A stretch of 64,000 nt of DNA from Prevotella sp. UBA2725 (GCA_002353825.1 DEKJ01000043.1:1-64000); one strand, 5' to 3'. Counted from the stretch's first letter, positions 8,170-17,281 are shown. Translations and numbers: made by a program. Notes: generated by a model from the sequence alone, not told the origin.

Positions 8170-8917
8170 CTTATTATTATATGTGATGACAGGTCTTGCT
8201 GTCATCGTGTTTTTCAGCCTCTATTTCGTTACTGCAGGCTATGGACAGTTCCGTACGAAGCGTTGGGGATGGAGCATCAACAATAAGTTAGCCTGGGTGT
8301 TGATGGAAGCTCCTGCTTTCATCGTGATGATGCTGATATGGGGTGGGAGTGGCTTTTCTACCGCTGCCCCACAGATAGTATTAACGGGATTGTTTCTGCT
8401 ACATTATTTTCGCCGCAGTTTCGTTTTTCCACTACTCATGCGAGGTAAGAGCAAGATGCCGGTCAATATTATGCTGATGGGCGCCGTGTTCAATATCATC
8501 AACGGTATCATTCAAGGCGGAGGTCTTTATTGGTTTCCACAAACTGACTATCAAGAAGGATGGAGCTATCTGAGCCATAGTTATGCTATTGTTGGATTGA
8601 TAGTGTTCTTCGCAGGTTTGGCTATCAACTGGCATTCCGACCGTGTGGTGCGCTATTTGCGCAAGCCCGGTGACACCCGTCACTATCTTCCTACCAAAGG
8701 ATTCTTTCGTTGGGTGACGAGCGCCAACTATTTTGGTGAACTCACAGAATGGACGGGCTTCGCACTCATCGCCATGTCTCCGGCGGCTTGGGTCTTCGTC
8801 ATCTGGACAGCCGCTAACCTTATTCCTCGCTCTGCTTCTATTCATAAGAAATACGTGGAGGAGTTTGGTAAGGAAGCGGTGGAAAAGCGGAAAAGGATTT
8901 TTCCTTTTGTCTATTAA
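8135..8917 (+). CDS. 3-oxo-5-alpha-steroid 4-dehydrogenase-like membrane reductase
   Basis: The 260-residue polytopic protein has about six hydrophobic segments. Its C-terminal half matches the SRD5A / DUF1295 / ICMT-like superfamily: HYFRRSFVFP, a conserved YLPTKGFFRWVTSANYFGE stretch, and a terminal HKKYVEEFGKEAVEKRKRIFPFVY. Family enzymes reduce the delta-4 double bond of 3-oxo-steroids with NADPH, or act on related polyprenyl or enoyl lipids. ATG codons at 8135, 8144 and 8150 all overlap the upstream SDR gene by 20-35 bases. SDR plus 5-alpha-reductase is the pairing expected for steroid or bile-acid A-ring chemistry, but the true substrate could be an endogenous lipid. Confidence 0.85.
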   Translation: MKIMFMDQKYFNLLLYVMTGLAVIVFFSLYFVTAGYGQFRTKRWGWSINNKLAWVLMEAPAFIVMMLIWGGSGFSTAAPQIVLTGLFLLHYFRRSFVFPLLMRGKSKMPVNIMLMGAVFNIINGIIQGGGLYWFPQTDYQEGWSYLSHSYAIVGLIVFFAGLAINWHSDRVVRYLRKPGDTRHYLPTKGFFRWVTSANYFGELTEWTGFALIAMSPAAWVFVIWTAANLIPRSASIHKKYVEEFGKEAVEKRKRIFPFVY

Positions 8918-8921
8918 TAAT

Positions 8922-8949
8922 AAAAGGCGACTCAGTAGAGCCGCCTTTT
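8922..8949. terminator. Bidirectional terminator between the reductase operon and uvrA
   Basis: AAAAGGCG (8922-8929) pairs with CGCCTTTT (8942-8949). The stem carries A and T tracts on both sides and lies between two convergent genes, 4 bp after one stop and 1 bp before the other. Confidence 0.8.
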
Positions 8950-8950
8950 G

Positions 8951-11782
8951 TTATCTTTTGCTTTTCTCCAACATGTCTTTCAAGAAACGGGGAGTATAGC
9001 CTACCTTGCTCTCAGCTACTTGCTCCGGAGTGCCGGTGGAGATAATTTGTCCACCGCCACGTCCACCTTCGGGACCAACATCGATGATCCAGTCGGCAAG
9101 TTTGATGACATCGAGGTTATGCTCAATGACGATGACGGTATTGCCACGGTCGACCAGTTTCTCCAGCACCTCCATCAGAATGCGGATATCCTCAAAGTGA
9201 AGGCCCGTTGTCGGCTCATCGAGGATATAAAGCGTCTTGCCAGTATCGCGTTTGGCGAGTTCTGTAGCGAGCTTCACACGTTGGCTCTCACCGCCGGAAA
9301 GCGTGGTGCTACTCTGACCAAGTTTAATATAACCTAAGCCCACCTCTTGCAGTGTTTTTATCTTCTGCAAGATGTTAGGCACATTCTCAAAGAACTCCAC
9401 AGCCTGATTGATCGTCATGTCAAGTACGTCAGCGATGGACTTTCCTTTGTAGCGTACCTCCAACGTCTCGCGGTTGTAACGCTTACCATGGCACACTTCG
9501 CAAGGCACCATGACATTCGGCAGGAAGTTCATTTCTATCACTTTGTATCCGTTTCCTCCACAAGCCTCACAGCGTCCGCCTTTGACATTGAATGAGAAGC
9601 GTCCGGGCTTGTAACCGCGGATTTTCGCCTCAGGAAGATTGACGAAGAGACTGCGGATATCGCTGAACACACCCGTATAAGTAGCTGGGTTTGAGCGTGG
9701 CGTGCGTCCGATAGGACTTTGGTCTACGTTGACGACCTTATCAATATTGTCGATGCCTTCCACTTTGTCGTACGGCATCGGCTTCTTCAGTGAACGATAG
9801 AAATGCTGTGAGAGGATAGGCTGCAGCGTCTCGTTGATGAGCGTTGACTTACCAGAGCCTGAAACTCCTGTTACCACAATGAGCTTGCCGAGCGGAAACT
9901 CCACATCGACATGCTTGAGGTTGTTGCCACTTGCTCCGAAGATCTTGATGCTCTTTCCGTTTCCTTTGCGTCGGGTTGCAGGCACCTCGATGGCTCGCTC
10001 TCCATTGAGATATTGTGCCGTGATGGTATGCGTCTTCAGCATGTCAGCCGGTGTTCCTTCAAACACCACTTCACCACCTTTGCGTCCAGCCTTCGGACCA
10101 ATATCTACAATCCAGTCGGCTGCCCGCATCATGTCCTCGTCGTGCTCCACTACGATGACCGTATTGCCAAGGTCTCGTAGTTCCTTGAGCGAGCGGATAA
10201 GCTTCTCATTGTCGCGTTGATGTAATCCGATACTCGGCTCATCGAGGATATAGAGCACGTTGACAAGCTGCGAGCCTATCTGTGTGGCGAGACGGATGCG
10301 CTGACTCTCACCACCTGATAGCGAGGCTGACTGGCGGTTGAGGGAGAGATAATCGAGGCCGACCTCCAAGAGAAACTGTACTCTTGACTTGAGTTCCTTT
10401 AATATTTCATGTGCTATTTGCTTGTTCTGCGGATCCAGTTGGTCCTCTACCGTAGACAGCCATTCGTTCAACTCAGAGATATCGAGATTAGCCACCTCAG
10501 AGATGTTCTTATCTCCGACCTTGAAAGCGAGCGATTCCTTTTTCAATCGCTGTCCATGGCATTCGGGACACTCTGTCGTAGCCAAGAACTGTGCTGCCCA
10601 TTTCTGGCTTGCTGCCGAGTCATCATTCTCCATGACGTCGGTGAGGTATTTGATGACGCCATCGAAGGCCACGAAATAATCGCTTGTTGTATGAACGATA
10701 CTCTTGTCGATGCGCACGCTCTCCATGGAGCCATTCATGATCTCGTCGATAGCCTCCTGTGGAATGTCTTTATAAGGTGTCTTGAGATTGCAGTCGTATT
10801 TCTGCAATAGGGCATCAATCTGCCAGAAGATCATCTGGTTCTTATATTTTCCCAAAGGCACAATGGCCCCGTCGTGGATGCTCAGATTCTCATCGGGCAC
10901 CACCTTCTTAAGATCAATCTCATTGACTACTCCCAATCCATGGCATCGTGGGCAGGCGCCCTCTGGTGAGTTGAACGAGAACATGTTTGGTGCTGGGTCG
11001 CCATAGGAGAGACCCGTGGCGGGATCCATGAGTCGTTTTGAGAAGTTGCGTGTCTCACCCGTCTCATGGTCGAGGATCATCAGCGTGCCATCGCCTTGCT
11101 TCATAGCCGTGGCGACAGAGTGGCGCAGACGCTCATCGTCCTTCGCCTCAACCTGAAGCTTGTCGACGACCACCTCAATGTTATGGTTCTTATAGCGGTC
11201 GACCTTCATGCCGCGCGTTATCTCCTTCACTTCTCCGTCTACCCGGATATAGAGATAGCCTTTGCGGCGCATCGACTCAAAGAGCTCACGATAGTGTCCT
11301 TTACGCTGACGCACGAGCGGAGCAAGGATAAAAACACGCTTGCCTTCATACTCATGGAGGATGAGGTCAATAACCTTCTCTTCCGTATATTTCACCATCT
11401 TCTCTCCCGAGAGATAACTATATGCCGTACCGGCACGCGCGAAGAGCAGACGGAGATAGTCGTAGATCTCTGTCGTTGTCCCCACCGTAGAGCGTGGGTT
11501 CTTGTTCGTCGTTTTCTGTTCAATGCTGATCACCGGGCTTAGTCCGCTTATCTTGTCCACGTCTGGCCGCTCCATGTTGCCAAGAAAGTTACGGGCGTAA
11601 GCAGAGAACGTATCGATATAGCGGCGCTGCCCTTCGGCATAGATGGTGTCGAAAGCCAAGGACGACTTACCCGAACCCGACAGACCAGTGATGACGGTCA
11701 AAGAGTTACGGGGAATCTTTACATTTATATCTTTGAGGTTGTGGACGCGTGCGCCTTCAACCGTAATCCATTCTTGATTCAT
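8951..11782 (-). CDS. uvrA: Excinuclease ABC subunit A
   Basis: The 943-residue protein is full-length UvrA. It has two ABC ATPase modules, with Walker A motifs GLSGSGKSSL (~33-43) and GVSGSGKST, and signatures LSGGESQRIRLATQ and LSGGESQRVKLATE. Zinc-finger cysteines are present (CPRCHGLG, CPECHGQR, CEACGGNGYKV...CEVCHGKR). It recognises DNA damage as a dimer and loads UvrB. The uvrB gene is also in this window but about 16 kb away. It lies 21 bp downstream of the CHU_C-domain gene on the same strand. Confidence 0.97.
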   Translation of the reverse strand: MNQEWITVEGARVHNLKDINVKIPRNSLTVITGLSGSGKSSLAFDTIYAEGQRRYIDTFSAYARNFLGNMERPDVDKISGLSPVISIEQKTTNKNPRSTVGTTTEIYDYLRLLFARAGTAYSYLSGEKMVKYTEEKVIDLILHEYEGKRVFILAPLVRQRKGHYRELFESMRRKGYLYIRVDGEVKEITRGMKVDRYKNHNIEVVVDKLQVEAKDDERLRHSVATAMKQGDGTLMILDHETGETRNFSKRLMDPATGLSYGDPAPNMFSFNSPEGACPRCHGLGVVNEIDLKKVVPDENLSIHDGAIVPLGKYKNQMIFWQIDALLQKYDCNLKTPYKDIPQEAIDEIMNGSMESVRIDKSIVHTTSDYFVAFDGVIKYLTDVMENDDSAASQKWAAQFLATTECPECHGQRLKKESLAFKVGDKNISEVANLDISELNEWLSTVEDQLDPQNKQIAHEILKELKSRVQFLLEVGLDYLSLNRQSASLSGGESQRIRLATQIGSQLVNVLYILDEPSIGLHQRDNEKLIRSLKELRDLGNTVIVVEHDEDMMRAADWIVDIGPKAGRKGGEVVFEGTPADMLKTHTITAQYLNGERAIEVPATRRKGNGKSIKIFGASGNNLKHVDVEFPLGKLIVVTGVSGSGKSTLINETLQPILSQHFYRSLKKPMPYDKVEGIDNIDKVVNVDQSPIGRTPRSNPATYTGVFSDIRSLFVNLPEAKIRGYKPGRFSFNVKGGRCEACGGNGYKVIEMNFLPNVMVPCEVCHGKRYNRETLEVRYKGKSIADVLDMTINQAVEFFENVPNILQKIKTLQEVGLGYIKLGQSSTTLSGGESQRVKLATELAKRDTGKTLYILDEPTTGLHFEDIRILMEVLEKLVDRGNTVIVIEHNLDVIKLADWIIDVGPEGGRGGGQIISTGTPEQVAESKVGYTPRFLKDMLEKSKR

Positions 11783-11803
11783 ATAATAATCGCTTGCCGT
11801 TTA

Positions 11804-12532
11804 TTATTCATTTGTATTCTGCGTCTCGGTGTAACCCCGAAGCAGATTCACGTCTTTCTTGATATTAAACCTTCGTCCATCGGCACCGCGTGCCTTGACG
11901 ACTACGAAGTAGACGCCTTGCTTGACGTCTTTGCCATTGAACTTGCCATCCCAGCCACCGGCGGGGTCGTCCCACGAATAAATCTTCTGCCCCCAACGAT
12001 TGAAGATTGTGGCATGAAACTCGACGATGCGTTTGTAGCCATCCTTGGCTTTGTAGATGTCATTGATGCCGTCACCGTTGGGCGAGAAAGCATTGGGGAA
12101 ATCCAACTTACTTTCATAGATGGAGACGGAAAGGGGAGTAGCCTCCGAACTCCAATATTCATCCGTATAGCTCACGGTGTCTGTGCCGTTGACGAACGTA
12201 GCCCACAACTCGACGAGATGAGCTCCTGACTCGGTGAATGTGAACGAAGTATTCTCTTCGTAACGTACTACGTAAGGGTTGTCGCGCTGTCCTTGTTTGT
12301 AGAAGCGCCATTCGTAATGAGAGGACCATCCGTCAGTATCGCTGGCTCCACTGGTAAAGTTAACGGTGAGTGGTGCCGACTCACTGATGCTCGTGCTCCC
12401 CGTTTGCTCACTTCCTTCGCTGTCCGTATATGACATAGATGGATTGATAGTGGGCGTGGTCGATTGGCCAAAAGCTTGGGTTGAGAACAACACCACACTT
12501 ACAGTCACTATATATAATACTTTTATCTTCAT
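11804..12532 (-). CDS. Secreted protein with type IX (CHU_C, type B) sorting domain
   Basis: The start is placed at the ATG at 12532, giving 242 residues with a clean signal peptide (MKIKVLYIVTVSVVLFSTQAFGQ). An in-frame start 40 codons upstream would bury that signal. Residues ~25-140 look like a PKD/Ig-like beta-sandwich (WSSHYEWRFYKQG, FTESGAHLVELWATFVNGTDT). Residues ~150-235 form the gliding-motility-associated C-terminal domain: FPNAFSPNGDGIND, IFNRWGQKIYSW, GWDGKFNGKDVKQGVYFVVV. That domain directs secretion through the type IX system, usually for surface attachment or release. Function beyond this is unknown. It is divergent from the LysM protein. Confidence 0.85.
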   Translation of the reverse strand: MKIKVLYIVTVSVVLFSTQAFGQSTTPTINPSMSYTDSEGSEQTGSTSISESAPLTVNFTSGASDTDGWSSHYEWRFYKQGQRDNPYVVRYEENTSFTFTESGAHLVELWATFVNGTDTVSYTDEYWSSEATPLSVSIYESKLDFPNAFSPNGDGINDIYKAKDGYKRIVEFHATIFNRWGQKIYSWDDPAGGWDGKFNGKDVKQGVYFVVVKARGADGRRFNIKKDVNLLRGYTETQNTNE

Positions 12533-12558
12533 TGTTGTTCTTTCCTGTGGTGGATTTG

Positions 12559-12619
12559 CAAAGTTACATAACTTTTTCCAAGGAAGGTGCTTGTATGTCA
12601 TTATTTTTGTGTAAGTTTG
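12559..12619. promoter_or_regulatory. Divergent promoter region, T9SS protein / LysM protein
   Basis: The minus strand carries TAACTTTG (12559-12566) facing the CHU_C gene. The plus strand carries TAAGTTTG (12612-12619) facing the LysM gene, with TTG at 12591-12593 at 18-bp spacing. Both match the Bacteroidota -7 consensus. Confidence 0.5.
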
Positions 12620-12657
12620 CACAATAAATAGCAATAATGTAATAATAACCAACGGAA

Positions 12658-14019
12658 ATGAAGATATCAGTTCGTTTCGTACTTATCTTGTTAGCAGCTT
12701 TGTTTAGCTTTCAAGGCTTTAGCCAGACGCAGCAGTGGCGTGACAAATACAAGGTGAAGAAGAAAGACACCCTCTACGGCATTGCCAAACAATACAATAT
12801 ATCGGTAGATGCACTCATCGAAGCCAATCCTGAGATGAAAGAACCCGGCTACTCACTGAAGAAGGGCAGCTATGTGCTCATTCCTTTTGCTACGGGGCAG
12901 ACAGCTTCCGCATCCAACGGAGCCATGCGCACTACGCTTTCCACGGTTAGTCAACCTTATGCTGGGAAGACAGTTCGTGTAGGTGTGATGCTCCCGCTTC
13001 ACAATGTTGATGGTGATGGCCGTCGTATGACGGAGTTTTACCGTGGCATGCTCATGGCGTGTGACAATCTGCGTGCTGAAGGTATGAACATCGATGTTCA
13101 TGCATGGAATGTGAATATCGATGCGGATATCACTCAGTTTATGAAGCAAGTTGATGCGGCTCACTGCAATATCATCTTTGGCCCTCTGTATAGTAAACAA
13201 GTTCATGCTCTCGCTGAGTTTTGTAAGGCTCGTGACATCATGATGGTCATTCCCTTTTCTATCTCGGGTGACGATGTGTCGCTCTATAAGCAGATTTTCC
13301 AGGTATATCAGAGCAATGACCGGCTGACGAATAGTAGCATAGAGACGTTCATGAAACTCTTCAGTGACGCTCATCCAGTATTCATTGATTGTAATGATAA
13401 AACATCTAATAAAGGAAGCTTCACTTTTGGTCTACGTACGCGTCTCGAAAGTCGCAATATAGGCTATGGTATAACGAATGTGAACAGCTCTGATGATGTT
13501 TTTGCCAAGCAGTTCAGCATTTCAAAGACCAATGTCGTAGTTCTTAATACAGGCCGTTCCCCTGAATTGACACAGGTACTTAATAAACTCGCAGCTTTGA
13601 AAGCAAATAAGCCTGGACTACGGATAAAACTCTTTGGTTATACAGAATGGATGATGTACTTGGGCATTGATGAAGCCAAGTTCCACGAGTTTGATACTTA
13701 CATTCCTTCTACGTTCTACTATAACCCAGCCGACCCACGTACGCAGTCGTTGACAGAAAGCTATCGCCGTTGGTTCAAAACGGATATGCTATCCGCGCTG
13801 CCACGTTTCGCGCTGACGGGCTACGACTATGCGCAGTTCTTCCTTCGTGGCTATGCGAGCTACGGTAAGTCTTTTAAAGGCACGAAGACTCAGAGCGTAT
13901 GGCATGCCGTACAAGCTCCGTTGAAGTTCAAGCAGGTTGGCTCTGCAGGTATGCAGAATGAGTTTTTCCAGCTTATTCATTTCTTGCCCAATGGTAATGT
14001 AGAAGCTATTTCATACTGA
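12658..14019 (+). CDS. LysM domain - periplasmic-binding-protein (type I) fusion
   Basis: This 453-residue exported protein has a signal peptide (1-22, GFSQ) and one LysM peptidoglycan-binding repeat (YKVKKKDTLYGIAKQYNIS, ~31-80). A linker leads to a type I periplasmic-binding fold like the receptors of branched-chain amino-acid ABC transporters (VRVGVMLPLHNVDGDGRRM, ~103; IIFGPLYSKQ, ~182). No ABC transporter genes are nearby, so a cell-wall-anchored scaffold or sensor is more likely than a transport receptor. It is followed 5 bp later by a PorT-like barrel. Confidence 0.85.
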   Translation: MKISVRFVLILLAALFSFQGFSQTQQWRDKYKVKKKDTLYGIAKQYNISVDALIEANPEMKEPGYSLKKGSYVLIPFATGQTASASNGAMRTTLSTVSQPYAGKTVRVGVMLPLHNVDGDGRRMTEFYRGMLMACDNLRAEGMNIDVHAWNVNIDADITQFMKQVDAAHCNIIFGPLYSKQVHALAEFCKARDIMMVIPFSISGDDVSLYKQIFQVYQSNDRLTNSSIETFMKLFSDAHPVFIDCNDKTSNKGSFTFGLRTRLESRNIGYGITNVNSSDDVFAKQFSISKTNVVVLNTGRSPELTQVLNKLAALKANKPGLRIKLFGYTEWMMYLGIDEAKFHEFDTYIPSTFYYNPADPRTQSLTESYRRWFKTDMLSALPRFALTGYDYAQFFLRGYASYGKSFKGTKTQSVWHAVQAPLKFKQVGSAGMQNEFFQLIHFLPNGNVEAISY

Positions 14020-14024
14020 TACAT

Positions 14025-14759
14025 ATGAGATTATCCTATAAACTTTTGCTTATAGCTCTGTGTTTCCCATTGCTCGTCCATGCGCAGATAGGCGAGCACC
14101 GCAACACGTTGTCTATTGGAGGTAATGCAGGCTATAACCTCACAAATATTCGCTTTACACCGAAGGTCGTGCAAAATATGAAGGGCGGTTTGAACTTTGG
14201 CTTTACCGCGCGTTATACCGTCGAGAAATATTTCTCTACTATCGCTTCCGTTCAGGCTGAAGTCAACTACAGTCAGATGGGATGGAAAGAGAATATCCTC
14301 GATGCTAATGATCAGGCTGTTATAAACTCTGTTACAGGACAGGCAGAGAAATATGAGCGGACTATCAACTATATCCAGATTCCGTTTTTCGCTCATCTTG
14401 CCTGGGGACGAGAGAACAAAGGCGTGAACTTCTTTGTCAATGCCGGTCCACAGTTTGGTGTGTATATCAATGAGAGCACAAAATCCAACTTTGACTGGAA
14501 CCAGCGCAATATGTCAGACCGTGCCAATACGGTAGTTGCGCAGGATACGATGAAAGTCGAGAATAAGTTTGACTATGGTATTGCTGCAGGTGTGGGTATG
14601 GAACTGGCTACGAAGAATCTGGGCCGATTCACGCTTGAGGCGCGCTATTACTATGGATTGGGCAATATCTACGGCGATTCTAAACGCGACTACTTCGGCT
14701 CAAGTAACTATGGGACCATCATGATCAAGTTGGGATGGCTGTGGGATGTGATGAGGTAA
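14025..14759 (+). CDS. PorT-family outer membrane beta-barrel protein
   Basis: The 244-residue protein has a signal peptide (ending VHAQ) and alternating amphipathic strands ending in an aromatic-rich C terminus (YGTIMIKLGWLWDVMR). It matches the outer-membrane beta-barrel domain seen in PorT-family proteins (SIGGNAGYNLTNIRF; YFSTIASVQAEVNYSQMGW). PorT-like proteins are linked to type IX secretion in Bacteroidota, but the family is broad and this member cannot be assigned as the T9SS PorT itself. It is probably co-transcribed with the LysM/PBP gene. Confidence 0.8.
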   Translation: MRLSYKLLLIALCFPLLVHAQIGEHRNTLSIGGNAGYNLTNIRFTPKVVQNMKGGLNFGFTARYTVEKYFSTIASVQAEVNYSQMGWKENILDANDQAVINSVTGQAEKYERTINYIQIPFFAHLAWGRENKGVNFFVNAGPQFGVYINESTKSNFDWNQRNMSDRANTVVAQDTMKVENKFDYGIAAGVGMELATKNLGRFTLEARYYYGLGNIYGDSKRDYFGSSNYGTIMIKLGWLWDVMR

Positions 14760-14769
14760 TGACCTCTAA

Positions 14770-14940
14770 CGGCCCCACCCTTAGTCCCTCCCCCACTTAG
14801 GGGAGGGAGAGATTACCGGACAAGCACACCATTGCTCTTTGAAGTACACTGTATTCTCAAACTCTGATGATTATTGTACTTGGGTGTCGCAAAGCATATT
14901 GATCCCTCCCCTGGATGGGGGAGGGGAAGGGGTGGGGCCT
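14770..14940. repeat. Inverted pair of family C hairpins (C1 and C2)
   Basis: C1 (14771-14808) reads GGCCCCACCCTT...TCCCTCCCCC...GGGGAGGGA. C2 (14903-14940) is close to its reverse complement (TCCCTCCCC...GGGGGAGGGG...GGTGGGGCC). The two hairpins face each other across ~95 bp, like paired REP units. They fill the gap between the PorT-like gene and the POT transporter; no ORF is present. Confidence 0.7.
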
Positions 14941-14974
14941 AAATATTGATAATTTAAACTGTAAACTAAAGAAT

Positions 14975-16510
14975 ATGTTTGAAAACCAACCAAAAGGACT
15001 CTATGCGTTAGCTCTTGCCAATACAGGTGAGCGCTTTGGCTACTACACGATGTTAGCCATCTTCGTACTTTTTCTTCAAGCAAACTTTGGATGGGGTGAG
15101 GGCCTTGCAGGTACCGTCTACTCTACATTCTTAATGCTTGTCTATTTCCTTCCTATTGTCGGTGGAGCAGTAGCCGATAAGATTGGCTTCAGCAAGTGTG
15201 TTACGTTTGGCATTCTTGTGATGTTCATCGGTTATCTGCTTCTTGCAGTACCAGCCGGAGCCGGAGCTGCTGCCATCGTGATTATGTCTGTAGCCTTGCT
15301 GCTCATTAGTGTAGGAACCTCACTCTTCAAAGGAAACCTTCAGGTCATGGTCGGTAATCTTTATGATGACCCCAAATATTCAAGCCAGCGTGATTCGGGT
15401 TTCTCTATCTTCTACATGGCTATTAATATTGGTGCTCTCTTTGCCCCTACAGCAGCTACAAAGCTTCATGCGTGGGCAATGTCATCTCTCGGTGCCTCTG
15501 AGGCTTCTGCTTACCATTATGCCTTTGGTGTAGCCTGCTTGTCTCTCCTCGTTTCTATCGCCATCTACTATGGCTTCAGATGGACTTTCTCACAGGTCAT
15601 CAAGACAAAGAAAAAGGACGGAAAGGTTGAAGAAAAGGAAACTGCTGAGGTCCATGTAGAGACTCCGGAGGAGAAAGCTGACACCCACAGCCGTCTTGTG
15701 GCACTCTTCCTTGTCTTTGCCGTCGTTATCTTCTTCTGGATGGCTTTCCATCAGAACGGCTTGACGCTGACCTATTTCGCTCGCGACTTCACGCAGACGA
15801 CGGCTCATGGTCTTGTAGGCATGCTCTTCGACGTTACCAATCTCTTAGGTGTCATTGTGCTTGTCTATGCGCTCTTTGCTCTTTTCCAGAGCAAGACTTC
15901 CAAAGGCAAGACCATTGCTGGACTCGTTATTCTTGCTTGTGCAGCTTTCCTCGGATACAAATACAACCTCTCAGCTAACGAGACGGTCAATGTGGATGTC
16001 CCTCTCTTTCAGCAGTTCAATCCTTGCTTCGTGGTGATGCTTACTCCGGTCAGCATGGCGCTCTTTGGCTGGCTTGCTTCTAAGCACAAGGAACCTTCTG
16101 CACCGCGAAAGATCGGTTTCGGTATGCTTGTGGCTGGTATCGGATACATCATCATGATTGTCGCATCCATTGGTTTGAGCTATCACGCCAGTGGCTATCC
16201 AGCTGATGATCCTCAGCGTGTGAGTCCTTTGTGGCTCGTCTGCACCTATCTCGTGTTGACTTTTGCAGAGCTTCTTCTCTCGCCGATGGGTATCAGCTTC
16301 GTCAGTAAAGTTGCTCCGCAGAAATATCAGGGAGTGATGATGGGCTGCTGGTTTGGTGCTACGGCTATTGGTAACTTCCTTGTACAGATTCCGGCTTATC
16401 TTTGGAATAATATTCCGCTTGCCGGCGTATGGGGAGTTCTTGTTGGTCTTTGCCTTGCCAGCTTCGTCTTCATCTTCTCTGTGATGAAGAAACTTGAGAA
16501 AGTCGCTTAA
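14975..16510 (+). CDS. POT-family proton-coupled di/tripeptide transporter
   Basis: The start is set at ATG 14975 (MFENQPKGLYALALANTGERFGYY), because codons upstream derive from the C2 repeat. The 511-residue protein has about 12-14 membrane segments. It carries the POT/PTR2 signature: the ANTGERFGYYTM helix-1 motif (E-R-F), FYMAINIGALFAP, and the conserved ANFGWGEGLAGTVYS region. A charged cytoplasmic loop lies near residues 210-240. It imports di- and tripeptides with protons. It converges on the gamma-carbonic-anhydrase-like gene with only 5 bp between stops. Confidence 0.92.
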   Translation: MFENQPKGLYALALANTGERFGYYTMLAIFVLFLQANFGWGEGLAGTVYSTFLMLVYFLPIVGGAVADKIGFSKCVTFGILVMFIGYLLLAVPAGAGAAAIVIMSVALLLISVGTSLFKGNLQVMVGNLYDDPKYSSQRDSGFSIFYMAINIGALFAPTAATKLHAWAMSSLGASEASAYHYAFGVACLSLLVSIAIYYGFRWTFSQVIKTKKKDGKVEEKETAEVHVETPEEKADTHSRLVALFLVFAVVIFFWMAFHQNGLTLTYFARDFTQTTAHGLVGMLFDVTNLLGVIVLVYALFALFQSKTSKGKTIAGLVILACAAFLGYKYNLSANETVNVDVPLFQQFNPCFVVMLTPVSMALFGWLASKHKEPSAPRKIGFGMLVAGIGYIIMIVASIGLSYHASGYPADDPQRVSPLWLVCTYLVLTFAELLLSPMGISFVSKVAPQKYQGVMMGCWFGATAIGNFLVQIPAYLWNNIPLAGVWGVLVGLCLASFVFIFSVMKKLEKVA

Positions 16511-16515
16511 GATTT

Positions 16516-17010
16516 CTAGTACCACTCCTTAATCATCATATAGTGTTGTGCGAAAGTCTCGGCCTGCTCGGCTGAGGCTTTTTTTACGAAATGGGCAGGG
16601 ACACCTGCCCATATCTCGTAAGGTCCTACCTTGGTGCCATGCAGTACGACAGCTCCTGCTGCAACGATAGCTCCTTCACCTATTTTTGCTCCGTCGAGCA
16701 CAACGGCGTTCATACCGATGAGCGCATTCTTATGTATTGTGCAGGCATGCACCACGGCGCCATGCCCTAATGACACACCATCCTCTAAGGTCACAGGATA
16801 GCCTTCCGTCTGATGGATACATGCACAATCCTGAATGTTCACACTGTTGCCAATGCGGATAGCATCTACATCAGCGCGCAAGACAGCCCCGAACCATACG
16901 GAGCAGTCATTACCCATAGTGATGTCGCCGGCAAGCGTGGCGTTCTCTGAAAAATAACAGTTCTTGCCCCATGTGGGCTTCTTGCCTCTTACTTCTTTTA
17001 TTAGTGCCAT
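16516..17010 (-). CDS. Gamma-carbonic-anhydrase-like hexapeptide protein
   Basis: The 164-residue protein is a left-handed beta-helix of hexapeptide repeats with a C-terminal helix (EQAETFAQHYMMIKEWY), typical of the YrdA/PaaY/CaiE group. The three zinc-ligand histidines are in place (CIHQTEG, SLGHGAVVHACTI). Many such bacterial proteins bind zinc but show little or no carbonic anhydrase activity, so enzymatic function is uncertain. It ends in TAG. The start codon lies beside repeat B2. Confidence 0.85.
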   Translation of the reverse strand: MALIKEVRGKKPTWGKNCYFSENATLAGDITMGNDCSVWFGAVLRADVDAIRIGNSVNIQDCACIHQTEGYPVTLEDGVSLGHGAVVHACTIHKNALIGMNAVVLDGAKIGEGAIVAAGAVVLHGTKVGPYEIWAGVPAHFVKKASAEQAETFAQHYMMIKEWY

Positions 17011-17035
17011 GATAATAATTTATTAGTGGTTCTTT

Positions 17036-17148
17036 GGTATTCATTGCAGTGGCCGTGCCTTTGTGCCGGCCACCACCTGAAGAAGTAATCTTTTGAGTTA
17101 CCCTGCAACGGGTGGCCGCCACTGAGGGCGGCCACTGCAACGAATACC
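17036..17148. repeat. Family B element with 20-bp terminal inverted repeats
   Basis: The 113-bp element is bounded by GGTATTCATTGCAGTGGCCG (17036-17055) and its inverted copy at 17129-17148, with one mismatch. It contains two internal GGCCGCC-type hairpins and the shared TTACCCTGCA block. It has no ORF and sits between divergent genes, so here it cannot simply be a terminator. The rest of the 17011-17312 gap is AT-rich with one -7 box. Confidence 0.75.
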
Positions 17149-17281
17149 CGACAACCATAATTTTTCGTAAAGTTATACATCTTCTTTTTGATACAGCTCA
17201 TTTGTTAAAGCCAAGAAAGACTTTTTATATAGGCTTGTATAATTTTAAGACAATCACGCGAGTGCTAAATAATATAATGTG

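Noticed and set aside
14915..14974. N-terminal 20 residues added to the POT transporter by an upstream ATG
   Set aside because: They are encoded by the family C hairpin and follow-on non-coding sequence; homology starts at ATG 14975.
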